The notes under the pieces: generated by a model | Database searches by the model: none | The model's input: only the letters and a program-made list of their open reading frames with translations | Told to the model about the DNA's origin: nothing | Shown: in pieces, positions 43,101-50,598 of the stretch | How the letters are laid out: the number at the start of each line of letters is the position of its first letter | Numbering within the stretch: the first letter of the stretch is position 1 | Assembly (NCBI RefSeq): GCF_009765735.1 | Contig: NZ_LMUW01000224.1 | Span: 1 to 54,555 of the forward strand | Reading direction: 5' to 3' | Length of the DNA: 54,555 nucleotides | Origin: Xenophilus sp. L33 | Lineage (GTDB): Bacteria > Pseudomonadota > Gammaproteobacteria > Burkholderiales > Burkholderiaceae_C | Translations under genes and position numbers: made by a program

Positions 43101-44900
43101 TCAGCGCACCAGCGCCGCCGCCGGATTCTCCGACTCCAGCACTTCCTGCGCCCAATCGACCAGCTTGGAGGTGTCGGCCCGCAGCACCTCCTGCTTGACC
43201 GCCAGGATCTGCGACGGATGCATCGAGAAGCTGCGCAGCCCCAGCCCCAGCAGCAGCCGCGTGAAGGCGACGTCGCCGGCCATCTCGCCGCAGACGCTCA
43301 CGCCCTTGCCCTGGCGCACGCACTCGGCGATGGTGTCCGCGACCAGCTTCAGCACCGCCGGATGCGCCGGGTCGTAGAGGTGCGCCACCGACTCGTCGGC
43401 GCGGTCGATCGCCAGCGTGTACTGGATCAGGTCGTTGGTGCCGATCGACAGGAAGTCGAAGTGCTTGAGGAAGGTCTTGAGCGTCAGCGCGGCGGCCGGG
43501 ATCTCGATCATCGCGCCCAGCTTCACCGGCCCGTGCACCGCGCCGCGGTTGTCCAGTTCGGCGCGGGCGAAATCGATCAGCGAGAGCGTCTGGCGGATCT
43601 CGCTGGCGTGCGCCAGCATCGGGATCAGGAGGTGGATCTCGCCGTGCGCCGCGGCCCGCAGGATGGCGCGCAACTGCGTCAGGAACATGGCCGGGTCGGC
43701 CAGGCTCCAGCGGATCGCGCGCAGGCCGAGTGCCGGGTTGAGGTGCGAGTCTTCGCGGGCCGACTTGTTGTCCAGGGGCTTGTCGGCGCCGACGTCGATC
43801 GTGCGGATCGTGACCGGCATGCCCTTCATGCCCTCGACCGCCGCGCGGTAGGCCTGGAACTGCTCTTCCTCGTCGGGCAGCCGTGTCAGGTGCTGAGACT
43901 CGCGGCCCATGAAAAGGAATTCGCTGCGAAAGAGGCCGACGCCGACCGCGCCGGCCTTGACCGCGCCGATGGTGTCTTCGGGCATCTCGATGTTGGCCAG
44001 CAGCTCGACCCGCTGGCCGTCGAGCGTCACCGCCGGCTTGTGCCGCAGGCGCGAGAGCCGGCCGCGCTCCAGGTCGCCCTGGCGCTGCTTGAAGCCGTAT
44101 TCGGCCAGGATGATCGGCGACGGGTCGACGATCATCACGCCGGCGTCGCCGTCGATGATCACCCAGTCGTCCTGGCGCACCAGCTGGCTGGCGCTGCGGG
44201 CGCCGACCACGGCCGGGATGTCCATGCTGCGGGCGATGATCGCGGTGTGCGAGGTGCGCCCGCCGACGTCGGTCACGAAGCCGGCGAAGACGCTCTTCTT
44301 GAACTGCAGCATGTCGGCCGGCGACAGGTCGTGGGCGATCAGCACCAGCGGCACGTCGATCGCGTCGGCGGCGGTCGGGTCGTGCGGGTCTTCGTCCTCG
44401 GCGGCGGCGCGCTTGCGCCGCGGCGGCGTCGGCGCCAGCACCGCGGCGGTGCCCTTGATCCGGTGCAGCAGGCGTTCGACCACCTGCTCCAGGTCAGCCT
44501 TGCGCTCGCGCAGGTATTCGTCTTCCATCTCGTCGAACTGGCGCGCCACCACTTCGAGCTGCGTGGTGAGCGCCCACTCGGCGTTGTAGAGGCGCTCGAC
44601 GATCCAGTGCTTGACGCCGCCGGTCAGGACCTCGTCCTGCAGCAGCATCTGGTGCACCTCCAGCAGCGCCGACAGTTCCTGCGGCGTGTCGTTCGGCCCC
44701 ATCAGCGCGACGCTGGCCTGCAGCTTCTGCAGTTCCTCGGCCACCGCGTCGCGCGCCTTGCGGACCCGGTCGATCTCGCTCTCGACCTGCTCGGGCTTGA
44801 TGAAATAGTGAGCCACGTCGATGCGGCTCGAGACCACCAGCACCGCGCGTCCGATGGCGATGCCACGGGCGACCGGCAGGCCGTGGACGACGAAGGTCAT
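43101..44900 (-). CDS. ptsI: Phosphoenolpyruvate-protein phosphotransferase (Enzyme I)
   Basis: Product of 599 aa. Phosphohistidine His218 lies in TDVGGRTSHTAIIARS, and the PEP-binding barrel has VGLFRSEFLFM, TIRTIDVGADKPL, LIPMLAHASEI and the C-terminal active-site Cys in VSVCGEMAGD. The HPr-binding helical domain (about 35-145) is intact. Between it and the phosphohistidine domain, residues about 151-181 form an extra basic-then-acidic segment (PRRKRAAAEDEDPHDP) not present in E. coli EI. It overlaps ptsH by four bases (ATGA). It phosphorylates HPr from PEP in the cytoplasm. Confidence 0.96.
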   Translation of the reverse strand: MTFVVHGLPVARGIAIGRAVLVVSSRIDVAHYFIKPEQVESEIDRVRKARDAVAEELQKLQASVALMGPNDTPQELSALLEVHQMLLQDEVLTGGVKHWIVERLYNAEWALTTQLEVVARQFDEMEDEYLRERKADLEQVVERLLHRIKGTAAVLAPTPPRRKRAAAEDEDPHDPTAADAIDVPLVLIAHDLSPADMLQFKKSVFAGFVTDVGGRTSHTAIIARSMDIPAVVGARSASQLVRQDDWVIIDGDAGVMIVDPSPIILAEYGFKQRQGDLERGRLSRLRHKPAVTLDGQRVELLANIEMPEDTIGAVKAGAVGVGLFRSEFLFMGRESQHLTRLPDEEEQFQAYRAAVEGMKGMPVTIRTIDVGADKPLDNKSAREDSHLNPALGLRAIRWSLADPAMFLTQLRAILRAAAHGEIHLLIPMLAHASEIRQTLSLIDFARAELDNRGAVHGPVKLGAMIEIPAAALTLKTFLKHFDFLSIGTNDLIQYTLAIDRADESVAHLYDPAHPAVLKLVADTIAECVRQGKGVSVCGEMAGDVAFTRLLLGLGLRSFSMHPSQILAVKQEVLRADTSKLVDWAQEVLESENPAAALVR

Positions 44901-45166
44901 TCCCCCTCGCCGAACTTGTCGTTCATGAGGGCGACGATCGCACTCAAGGCTTCTTCCTCGCGCTCGCCGATGGTCTCGACCTCGACCGTGACACCCAGGC
45001 CGGCGGCCAGCATCATCACGCCCATGATGCTCTTGGCGTTGACCCGGCGATCGCCGCGCGCGAGCCAGACCTCGCAGGGGAAGCTCCCGGCGAGCTTGGT
45101 GAGTTTGGCCGAGGCGCGCGCATGCAGGCCCAGCTTATTGCTGATGGTCACGGATGTCTTGGTCAC
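44897..45166 (-). CDS. ptsH: Phosphocarrier protein HPr
   Basis: Product of 89 aa from GTG 45166 with AGAAAG upstream. Active-site His15 lies in KLGLHARASAKLTKLA, and Ser46 in NAKSIMGVMMLAAGLG is the position phosphorylated by HPr kinase in organisms that have one. The gene starts 32 bases inside the EIIA gene in another frame, and its stop overlaps ptsI, so all three are translated together. Confidence 0.96.
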   Translation of the reverse strand: MTKTSVTISNKLGLHARASAKLTKLAGSFPCEVWLARGDRRVNAKSIMGVMMLAAGLGVTVEVETIGEREEEALSAIVALMNDKFGEGE

Positions 45167-45590
45167 TGTGCTTTCTTCTTGCCTGATTCTGCGGAGCCGC
45201 CACCGCCACCTGCATCACGCCGGCGGTGCCGCCGGTGACGGCGCGCTGCACCAGGACGTCGAGCGGCTCGTTACGGTAACTCACCGAGCGCAGGAGCATC
45301 GGCAGGTTCACGCCGGCGACCAGCCGCGAGCGCACGCCGTCGACCAGCTTCTGCGCCACGTTGCAGGGCGTCGCCCCGAACACGTCGGCGAGCACCAGCA
45401 CCTGCGAGCGCGGGGTGTGCTGCAGGCGGGCAAGCATGATCCGGGCCGCAGCCAGGGTCTCGTCGGGCGACACGTTGGGCAGCACGTCCAGCGCGACGAT
45501 CGTCGGTTCGCTGTCCGGGAAGACATGCAGCGCGCATTGCCGCAGTGCCTGTGCCAGCGGCGAGTGGGCGATGATGAAGATGCTGTTCAT
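45135..45590 (-). CDS. PTS EIIA-Man/fructose-type component
   Basis: Product of 151 aa. EIIA-Man fold with active-site His9 (IFIIAHSPLAQALRQ), then VLVLADVFGATPCNVAQKL and VAGVNLPMLLRSVSYR, the conserved D-x-x-G-x-T/S-P and G-x-N-L-P-M motifs. No EIIB, EIIC or EIID follows; the next genes are HPr and EI. In Betaproteobacteria this truncated set is thought to be regulatory rather than a transporter. The last 10-12 residues, read over the ptsH start, are not conserved-looking. Confidence 0.93.
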   Translation of the reverse strand: MNSIFIIAHSPLAQALRQCALHVFPDSEPTIVALDVLPNVSPDETLAAARIMLARLQHTPRSQVLVLADVFGATPCNVAQKLVDGVRSRLVAGVNLPMLLRSVSYRNEPLDVLVQRAVTGGTAGVMQVAVAAPQNQARRKHSDQDIRDHQQ

Positions 45591-45615
45591 GGCGGTGGGT
45601 GGGACGGTCCGACCG

Positions 45616-45621
45616 ATTATG
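45616..45621 (-). promoter_or_regulatory. Putative -10 box of the PTS operon
   Basis: CATAAT on the minus strand 26 bases before the EIIA start, with a weak TTCTAC element 17 bases upstream. Next to it lies a short dyad CGGTC-CGA-ccg. Consensus-based only. Confidence 0.35.
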
Positions 45622-45680
45622 CAAGCCGACCTCCATATGTAGAAGGAAGGACTACACAGAAGAAGCGATCGACTGGCGCC

Positions 45681-46217
45681 TCAAGGCATCCGGACGCCTT
45701 CGAAGAAGGTGGTCAGCGCCTCGGCCGACGACGGCTTGCCGAGCACCGTGGCCTGGTAGAGCGCGGTGCCGCCGGCGCCCTGGCGGGCGAACCACAGCAC
45801 GTGCATGGTCCCGGACTGGCCATGGCTGTCCTGGCCGCTGGTGTCGAGCCGGGCCGGCGCCGGCGATACGGCGGCCCGCGGCAGCACCGCCGAGGTCTCG
45901 ATGACCGGCACCGCCCCCAGCTGCTCCCGGGTGGCGGCGCGCCAGGCCTTCATCCAGCTGTCGGCCTGCGCCGAATCGGCGGCGGTGGCGCGGGCCACGG
46001 CGAAGGTCGCGCCGCCGGCGGCGCAGCCGACCATGTCGACCGGCACCGCCTCGCTGCCCAGCGGGATGCGGCGGCTGGCGCGGTCGGGCTTGCAGGGCAG
46101 CAGCACCACGACGCCGTCGTCCCCGATCGGCACCTCCCGCCAGTTGAAGGTCGGGCTGCAGCCGGCCAGGGCCGCCAGCGCGAGCGCGGCGAGACGGAAA
46201 GAGGGGCGCGGGGACAT
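45681..46217 (-). CDS. Putative lipoprotein of unknown function
   Basis: Product of 178 aa from ATG 46217 (MSPRPSFRLAALALAALAGC), chosen because it opens a lipoprotein signal with lipobox LAGC (Cys20); the open frame extends to 46340 through the divergent gene's promoter. The mature part begins SPTFNWREVPIGDDGVVVLL, has a few Cys (LPCKPDR, VGCAAGG), and ends with an alpha/beta stretch (VLWFARQGAGGTALYQATVL). I do not recognise a named domain. Divergent from the TlpA-like gene with about 95 bases between. Probably an outer-membrane-anchored periplasmic protein. Confidence 0.75.
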   Translation of the reverse strand: MSPRPSFRLAALALAALAGCSPTFNWREVPIGDDGVVVLLPCKPDRASRRIPLGSEAVPVDMVGCAAGGATFAVARATAADSAQADSWMKAWRAATREQLGAVPVIETSAVLPRAAVSPAPARLDTSGQDSHGQSGTMHVLWFARQGAGGTALYQATVLGKPSSAEALTTFFEGVRMP

Positions 46218-46312
46218 CGGGCGGCGATTATCGACCCGCCCCGCGAGCCGCGGCCGGCAGGAAATTCCATTGCGCCCTAAAATCCCCTCGCCTTCGCTCC
46301 AACCGACTCCCC

Positions 46313-46810
46313 ATGAAAAAGATCGTCTACGCCGCCGCAACCGCGCTCGCCCTGGCCGTGGGTGTCGGCGTCTACGTCGGCGTCGGCGCGACCGAAGCGC
46401 CCGCCTCCACCTTCGTGCTGCTCGACGGCAGCAAGAAGAGCACCGAGGACCTGAAGGGCAAGGTCACGCTGGTCAACTTCTGGGCCACCAGCTGCGTCAC
46501 CTGCGTCGGCGAGATGCCCAAGGTGATCGCCACCTACGACAAGTACAAGGCGCAGGGCTATGACACGCTGGCGGTGGCGATGAGCTACGACCCGCCCAGC
46601 TACGTCATGAACTACGTCGAGACGCGCAAGCTGCCCTTCAAGGTCGCGATCGACAACACCGGCAAGGTCGCGCAGGCCTGGGGCGACGTCCAGCTGACCC
46701 CGACCACCTACCTGGTCAACAAGCGCGGCGAGATCGTCAAGCGCTACGTCGGCGAGCCTGACTTCGACGAGCTGCACAAGCTGATCGAGAAGCTGCTCGC
46801 GGAAGCCTGA
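46313..46810 (+). CDS. TlpA-like thiol:disulfide redoxin
   Basis: Product of 165 aa. An uncleaved or cleavable N-terminal hydrophobic signal (IVYAAATALALAVGVGVYVG) targets it to the periplasm. Thioredoxin fold with redox pair Cys61-Val-Thr-Cys64 in VNFWATSCVTCVGEMPKV, and the cis-proline in LTPTTYLVNKRGEIVKRYVG. The S-C-V-T-C active site differs from the usual WCxPC of TlpA/ResA, so redox potential may differ. A TAAAAT -10-like element lies at about 46278-46283. It probably reduces or maintains periplasmic thiols (cytochrome c or copper pathways); specific partner unknown. Confidence 0.9.
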   Translation: MKKIVYAAATALALAVGVGVYVGVGATEAPASTFVLLDGSKKSTEDLKGKVTLVNFWATSCVTCVGEMPKVIATYDKYKAQGYDTLAVAMSYDPPSYVMNYVETRKLPFKVAIDNTGKVAQAWGDVQLTPTTYLVNKRGEIVKRYVGEPDFDELHKLIEKLLAEA

Positions 46811-46844
46811 CGGCAGCGTCCTGGGGCTGCACGAGCCTCGATCC

Positions 46845-47426
46845 ATGACACGGCATTCCGCTGCGCTGCCGCTGGCCGGCGCCCCCAAGGTGGAATTGCA
46901 GGCGGCTGCGAGCGCCAGCGAACTCGAAGCGGCGCGCGCCATCATCCGGGACTACGCGGCTTCTCTGGGCATCGACCTGGACTTCCAGAATTTCGACGAG
47001 GAACTGGCCGAACTGCCGGGCGACTACGCTCCGCCGCGCGGCGTGCTGCTGCTGGCGCTGATCGGCACCGACGAGATGGCGCTGGAAGGCGCTGTCGCCG
47101 AACCGCTCGGCCGGGCCGAAGGCGGTCCGGCGCACGTCGCCGGCTGCTGCGCGCTGCGCCCGCTCGATAACGCCGACTATCCCAATGCCGCGGAGATGAA
47201 GCGGCTCTACGTGCGCCCGGCCTTCCGCGGGCTCGGCCTCGGCCGGCGGCTGGCCGAGGCGATCCTGGACGAGGCGCGCGCCCTCGGCTACGGCTGCGTG
47301 CTGCTCGACACGCTGGACGACATGGAGTCGGCCCGCGCGCTCTACCAGGAACTGGGCTTCGTCGAGGTGCCGCCCTACTATCACAACCCGATCGCCGGGT
47401 CGCACTACCTCAAGGCCGACCTCTAG
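46845..47426 (+). CDS. GNAT-family N-acetyltransferase
   Basis: Product of 193 aa. The N-terminal 15 residues are extra. The GNAT fold follows, with LEAARAIIRDYAASLGIDLD, the beta4 strand HVAGCCALRPL, EMKRLYVRPAFRGLGLGRRL containing the acetyl-CoA pyrophosphate loop (R-G-L-G-L-G), and ARALYQELGFVEVPPYY near the end. It transfers acetyl from acetyl-CoA to an unknown amine; the short-helix start and P-Y-Y end resemble small uncharacterised GNATs. Follows the redoxin gene by 34 bases and converges with the peroxiredoxin gene 13 bases away. Confidence 0.92.
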   Translation: MTRHSAALPLAGAPKVELQAAASASELEAARAIIRDYAASLGIDLDFQNFDEELAELPGDYAPPRGVLLLALIGTDEMALEGAVAEPLGRAEGGPAHVAGCCALRPLDNADYPNAAEMKRLYVRPAFRGLGLGRRLAEAILDEARALGYGCVLLDTLDDMESARALYQELGFVEVPPYYHNPIAGSHYLKADL

Positions 47427-47439
47427 CCGAGGACGGCCG

Positions 47440-47946
47440 TCAGGCCTTGGCTTGCGCGAGCAGCGTGTCGGCGTCGCTGACCTCGAACTTGCCCGGGCCT
47501 TCGACGTTCAGCTTGGCGACCTTGCCGTCCTTCACCAGCATCGAGTAGCGGTTGCTGCGCACGCCCATGCCGCGGCCGGTCAGGTCGAGCGTGAGGCCGG
47601 TCGCCTTGGCGAAGTCGGCGCTGCCGTCGGCCAGCATGCGCACCTTGGTGCCGGTCTTCTGGTCGCGCGCCCAGGCACCCATCACGAAGGCGTCGTTGAC
47701 GCTGACGCACCAGATCTCGTCGACGCCGGCGGCCACGAAGTCGTCGGCGTGCTGTACGTAGCCGGGCACGTGCTTGGCCGAGCAGGTCGGCGTGAAGGCA
47801 CCGGGCAGCGCGAACAGGGCGATGGTCTTGCCCGCCGCCGCCTTGGTGACGTCGACCGGGTTGGGGCCGATGCTGCAGCCCTCGCCTTCGACTTCCGAAT
47901 ATTCCATCAGGGTGGCCGCAGGCAGGGCGTCGCCGACTTTGATCAT
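47440..47946 (-). CDS. Peroxiredoxin (Prx5/AHP1-type)
   Basis: Product of 168 aa. Peroxidatic Cys55 sits in FALPGAFTPTCSAKHVPGY, with the Prx5 P-G-A-F-T-P-T-C signature, and the catalytic Arg later in TGRGMGVRSNRYSMLVKDG. One other cysteine (Cys24) precedes it and a third occurs in IWCVSVND; the resolving pattern is uncertain. It reduces hydroperoxides, probably with glutathione/glutaredoxin or thioredoxin. Lies 94 bases downstream of rpsQ on the same strand but behind a strong terminator, so it should have its own promoter. Confidence 0.94.
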   Translation of the reverse strand: MIKVGDALPAATLMEYSEVEGEGCSIGPNPVDVTKAAAGKTIALFALPGAFTPTCSAKHVPGYVQHADDFVAAGVDEIWCVSVNDAFVMGAWARDQKTGTKVRMLADGSADFAKATGLTLDLTGRGMGVRSNRYSMLVKDGKVAKLNVEGPGKFEVSDADTLLAQAKA

Positions 47947-47959
47947 GTGTGTGCTCCAG

Positions 47960-47989
47960 AAAAAGAAAAACGGCCCACATTGTGGGCCG
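47960..47989 (-). terminator. Intrinsic terminator after rpsQ
   Basis: CGGCCCAC-3-GTGGGCCG stem (47971-47989), followed on the minus strand by TTTTTCTTTTT (47960-47970). A strong Rho-independent terminator ends the ribosomal operon 52 bases after rpsQ. Confidence 0.88.
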
Positions 47990-48040
47990 CTTTCGGATCT
48001 CGCGTGTACCGGGGTACCACGAGAAGTCGCGACGGTCGGA

Positions 48041-48310
48041 TCAGACCAGCACGGCCTTTTGCACCAACCGGGTCACGACCCAGTTCTTCGACTTCGAGAT
48101 CGGCCGGCTTTCGGTGATCTCGATGGTGTCGCCGAGCTTGTATTCGCCGTTTTCGTCATGGGCGTGGTACTTGCTCGTCTTGGCCACGATCTTGCCGTAG
48201 AGCTCGTGCTTGACACGACGCTCGACCAGCACGGTCACGGTCTTCTGGCGCTTGTCGCTGACCACCTTGCCGATCAAGGTGCGCTTGAGGGACTTTTTAA
48301 CTTCCGTCAT
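48041..48310 (-). CDS. rpsQ: 30S ribosomal protein S17
   Basis: Product of 89 aa from ATG 48310 (MTEVKKSLKRTLIGKVVSDK), with AGGAG five bases upstream; a GTG two codons earlier is less likely. OB-fold motifs are KTVTVLVERRVKHELYGKIV, then YHAHDENGEYKLGDTIEITE and SRPISKSKNWVVTRLV. Binds 16S rRNA. Last gene of the operon; rplN, its usual follower, is missing and a terminator is present instead. Confidence 0.97.
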   Translation of the reverse strand: MTEVKKSLKRTLIGKVVSDKRQKTVTVLVERRVKHELYGKIVAKTSKYHAHDENGEYKLGDTIEITESRPISKSKNWVVTRLVQKAVLV

Positions 48311-48319
48311 GTTCACTCC

Positions 48320-48568
48320 TTACTTGGCGGCTTGGGTTTCTTGCTTCTGGGCAAGAATGGTCTTCGCACGGGCGATGTCACGGCGCGTGATGCGCAGCGT
48401 CGACGTGTTCGACAGTTGTTGCGTGGCTTTCTGCATGCGCAGGCCGAAATGGGCCTTCTGCAGATCCTTGATTTCGGTCTGCAGGCCGGCGACGTCCTTG
48501 TCGCGCAGCGCCGCCGCCTTCGAAACCTTGACCGGCTTGGCCGCGTCCTTCTTCTTACGTGTTGCCAT
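48320..48568 (-). CDS. rpmC: 50S ribosomal protein L29 with N-terminal extension
   Basis: Product of 82 aa, against about 63-65 for most L29. The core (ALRDKDVAGLQTEIKDLQKA, then HFGLRMQKATQQLSNTSTLR and ITRRDIARAKTILAQ) is normal. The extra 17 N-terminal residues are lysine-rich (MATRKKKDAAKPVKVSK) and could contact rRNA near the exit tunnel. No better start exists inside the core apart from codons with poor ribosome sites. Confidence 0.95.
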   Translation of the reverse strand: MATRKKKDAAKPVKVSKAAALRDKDVAGLQTEIKDLQKAHFGLRMQKATQQLSNTSTLRITRRDIARAKTILAQKQETQAAK

Positions 48569-48582
48569 GGTGATGTCCTCGA

Positions 48583-48999
48583 TCAGGCGCCGAGCTGGCG
48601 TGCGACGAAGGTCGTGCGCAGCGGCAGTTTGGCAGCAGCCAGACGGAAGGCTTCGCGGGCGAGCTCTTCGGGCACGCCGACGATCTCGTAGATCACCTTG
48701 CCAGGCTGGATTTCAGCGACGTAATACTCGGGGTTGCCCTTGCCGTTACCCATCCGCACTTCAGCGGGCTTGTGGGAGATCGGCTTGTCGGGGAACACAC
48801 GAATCCAGATGCGGCCACCGCGCTTGACGTGGCGCGAGATGGCGCGACGTGCGGCTTCGATCTGCCGGGCCGTCAGGCGGCCGCGGTCGATCGACTTCAG
48901 GCCGAAGTCACCGAACGACACTGCGTTGCCGCGCGTCGCGATGCCGGTGTTGCGGCCCTTTTGTTCCTTGCGGAACTTTCTGCGTGCAGGTTGCAGCAT
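48583..48999 (-). CDS. rplP: 50S ribosomal protein L16
   Basis: Product of 138 aa, normal. Opens MLQPARRKFRKEQKGRNTGI and contains ARRAISRHVKRGGRIWIRVF, PDKPISHKPAEVRMGNGKGN and AREAFRLAAAKLPLRTTFV, all L16 hallmarks. It helps form the peptidyl-transferase and tRNA A-site region. Confidence 0.98.
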   Translation of the reverse strand: MLQPARRKFRKEQKGRNTGIATRGNAVSFGDFGLKSIDRGRLTARQIEAARRAISRHVKRGGRIWIRVFPDKPISHKPAEVRMGNGKGNPEYYVAEIQPGKVIYEIVGVPEELAREAFRLAAAKLPLRTTFVARQLGA

Positions 49000-49027
49000 G
49001 TTTCTTACTCCGTAGTTCTAAGACCGA

Positions 49028-49954
49028 TCACTCGGTCTTGGCACCGTCAGCTGCTGCAGCTGGCGCGGCTTTGCGTACGCGCTTAACGGCGGGTTTCGAG
49101 TCTGCACCCGGCAGAGCCGGAGCTCCGCCAGTGGCTTCAGCGGGCTTGTCGCTGCCATCGGCCGGAGCGACGTTGCCGCCGATCGGACCGCGGGCACCGG
49201 CACGCGGGTTGGGACCGCGACGGTCCGAACCCGGACGGTCGCCACCCGGGCGGCCGTCGCGACGCGGACCGCGGGGGCGGCGCTCATCGTCGGGACGCGG
49301 CGTTTCAACGGCCGGCAGGTCGTTGCGACCCAGCGTGTCGCCCTTGTAGACCCAGACCTTGACGCCGATGACGCCGTAGGTGGTCTTGGCTTCCGAGGTG
49401 CCATAGTCGATGTCGGCGCGCAGGGTGTGAAGCGGCACGCGACCTTCGCGGTACCACTCGCAACGAGCGATCTCGATGCCGTTCAGGCGGCCCGACGACA
49501 TGATCTTGATGCCGAGGGCACCCAGGCGCATGGCGTTCTGCATGGCACGCTTCATCGCGCGGCGGAACATGATCCGCTTCTCGAGCTGCTGCGTGATGCT
49601 GTCGGCGATCAGCTGGGCATCGATTTCGGGCTTGCGCACTTCCTCGATGTTGACCGCGACCGGCACGCCCAGTTGGCGGCCGAGTTCGCGCTTGAGGTTC
49701 TCGATGTCCTCGCCCTTCTTGCCGATCACCACGCCCGGACGTGCCGAGTAGATGGTGATGCGGGCGTTCTTGGCGGGACGCTCGATCAGCACGCGCGAGA
49801 CGGATGCGTTCTTGAGCTTCTTCTTCAGGTACTCGCGCACCTTGATGTCTTCGGCCAGCATGCCGGCGAAGTCGCGGTTGCTGGCATACCAGCGGCTGGA
49901 CCAGTTACGGCTGATCGCGAGGCGAAAGCCGGTGGGGTGGATCTTCTGTCCCAT
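49028..49954 (-). CDS. rpsC: 30S ribosomal protein S3 with long C-terminal extension
   Basis: Product of 308 aa from ATG 49954 (MGQKIHPTGFRLAISRNWSS), the standard S3 N-terminus; eight codons upstream in frame are not used. The KH domain (RPGVVIGKKGEDIENLKREL) and C-terminal S3 domain (RRAMKRAMQNAMRLGALGIK, then GTSEAKTTYGVIGVKVWVYK) are complete by about residue 215. The remaining 90 or so residues are low complexity (Arg/Gly/Pro, then Ala/Lys) and absent from E. coli S3 (233 aa), though related Burkholderiales have shorter forms of such tails. Its GC-rich coding differs from the core gene. Confidence 0.97.
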   Translation of the reverse strand: MGQKIHPTGFRLAISRNWSSRWYASNRDFAGMLAEDIKVREYLKKKLKNASVSRVLIERPAKNARITIYSARPGVVIGKKGEDIENLKRELGRQLGVPVAVNIEEVRKPEIDAQLIADSITQQLEKRIMFRRAMKRAMQNAMRLGALGIKIMSSGRLNGIEIARCEWYREGRVPLHTLRADIDYGTSEAKTTYGVIGVKVWVYKGDTLGRNDLPAVETPRPDDERRPRGPRRDGRPGGDRPGSDRRGPNPRAGARGPIGGNVAPADGSDKPAEATGGAPALPGADSKPAVKRVRKAAPAAAADGAKTE

Positions 49955-49967
49955 ATTCGTTCCAGCC

Positions 49968-50300
49968 TTAGTTGCCAACCGTCACGTACACATGGCACGT
50001 GGGCTTGCTGATGCGATTGCCGCGACCCTTGGCGCGCGCGGTGAAGCGCTTGAGCGTGGCGCCTTGCTCGACGTAGATGGTCTTGACCTTCAGTTCATCG
50101 ATGTCGGCACCGTCGTTGTGCTCGGCGTTGGCGATGGCCGACTCGAGCACCTTCTTGATGATCACAGCGGCCTTCTTCTGCGTGAACTGCAGGGTGTTGA
50201 GCGCTTGATCGACCTTCTTGCCGCGGATCAGGTCAGCGACCAGACGGCCCTTGTCGACCGAGAGGCGGACGCCGCGGAGGACTGCACGTGTTTCAGACAT
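49968..50300 (-). CDS. rplV: 50S ribosomal protein L22
   Basis: Product of 110 aa. L22 signature: ETRAVLRGVRLSVDKGRLVA, DLIRGKKVDQALNTLQFTQK, VLESAIANAEHNDGADIDEL and the beta-hairpin end FTARAKGRGNRISKPTCHVY, which lines the exit tunnel where macrolides act. Normal length and intact. Confidence 0.98.
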   Translation of the reverse strand: MSETRAVLRGVRLSVDKGRLVADLIRGKKVDQALNTLQFTQKKAAVIIKKVLESAIANAEHNDGADIDELKVKTIYVEQGATLKRFTARAKGRGNRISKPTCHVYVTVGN

Positions 50301-50309
50301 GGTCGTTCC

Positions 50310-50588
50310 TTACTTCTTCTGGACTTTCTTGTCCGCGGGGTGCCCCTTGAACGTGCGGGTGAGCGCAAATTCGCCGAGCTTGTGGCCGACCATCTGGTCG
50401 GTGATGTACACGGGCACGTGCTGCTTGCCGTTGTGCACGGCGATGGTCAGGCCGATGAATTCGGGCAGCACCATCGAGCGACGCGACCAGGTCTTGATCG
50501 GCTTCTTGTCCTTGGTCGTCACGGCCTTGTCGGCCTTGGCCACCAGGTGGTGGTCGACGAAGGGACCCTTTTTGAGAGAGCGAGTCAT
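50310..50588 (-). CDS. rpsS: 30S ribosomal protein S19
   Basis: Product of 92 aa. MTRSLKKGPFVDHHLVAKAD, then KKPIKTWSRRSMVLPEFIGL and QMVGHKLGEFALTRTFKGH are diagnostic. It binds 16S rRNA in the small-subunit head with S13. Ten bases after the rplB stop. Confidence 0.98.
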   Translation of the reverse strand: MTRSLKKGPFVDHHLVAKADKAVTTKDKKPIKTWSRRSMVLPEFIGLTIAVHNGKQHVPVYITDQMVGHKLGEFALTRTFKGHPADKKVQKK

Positions 50589-50598
50589 TTGCTAACCC

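Noticed and set aside
45681..45870. Short + strand frames opposite the lipoprotein gene
   Set aside because: Arg/Ala-rich products without domain or ribosome site; shadows of the minus-strand gene.
42993..46280. A 1095-codon open frame on the + strand
   Set aside because: Antisense to ptsI, ptsH and EIIA. No recognisable domain, biased composition.
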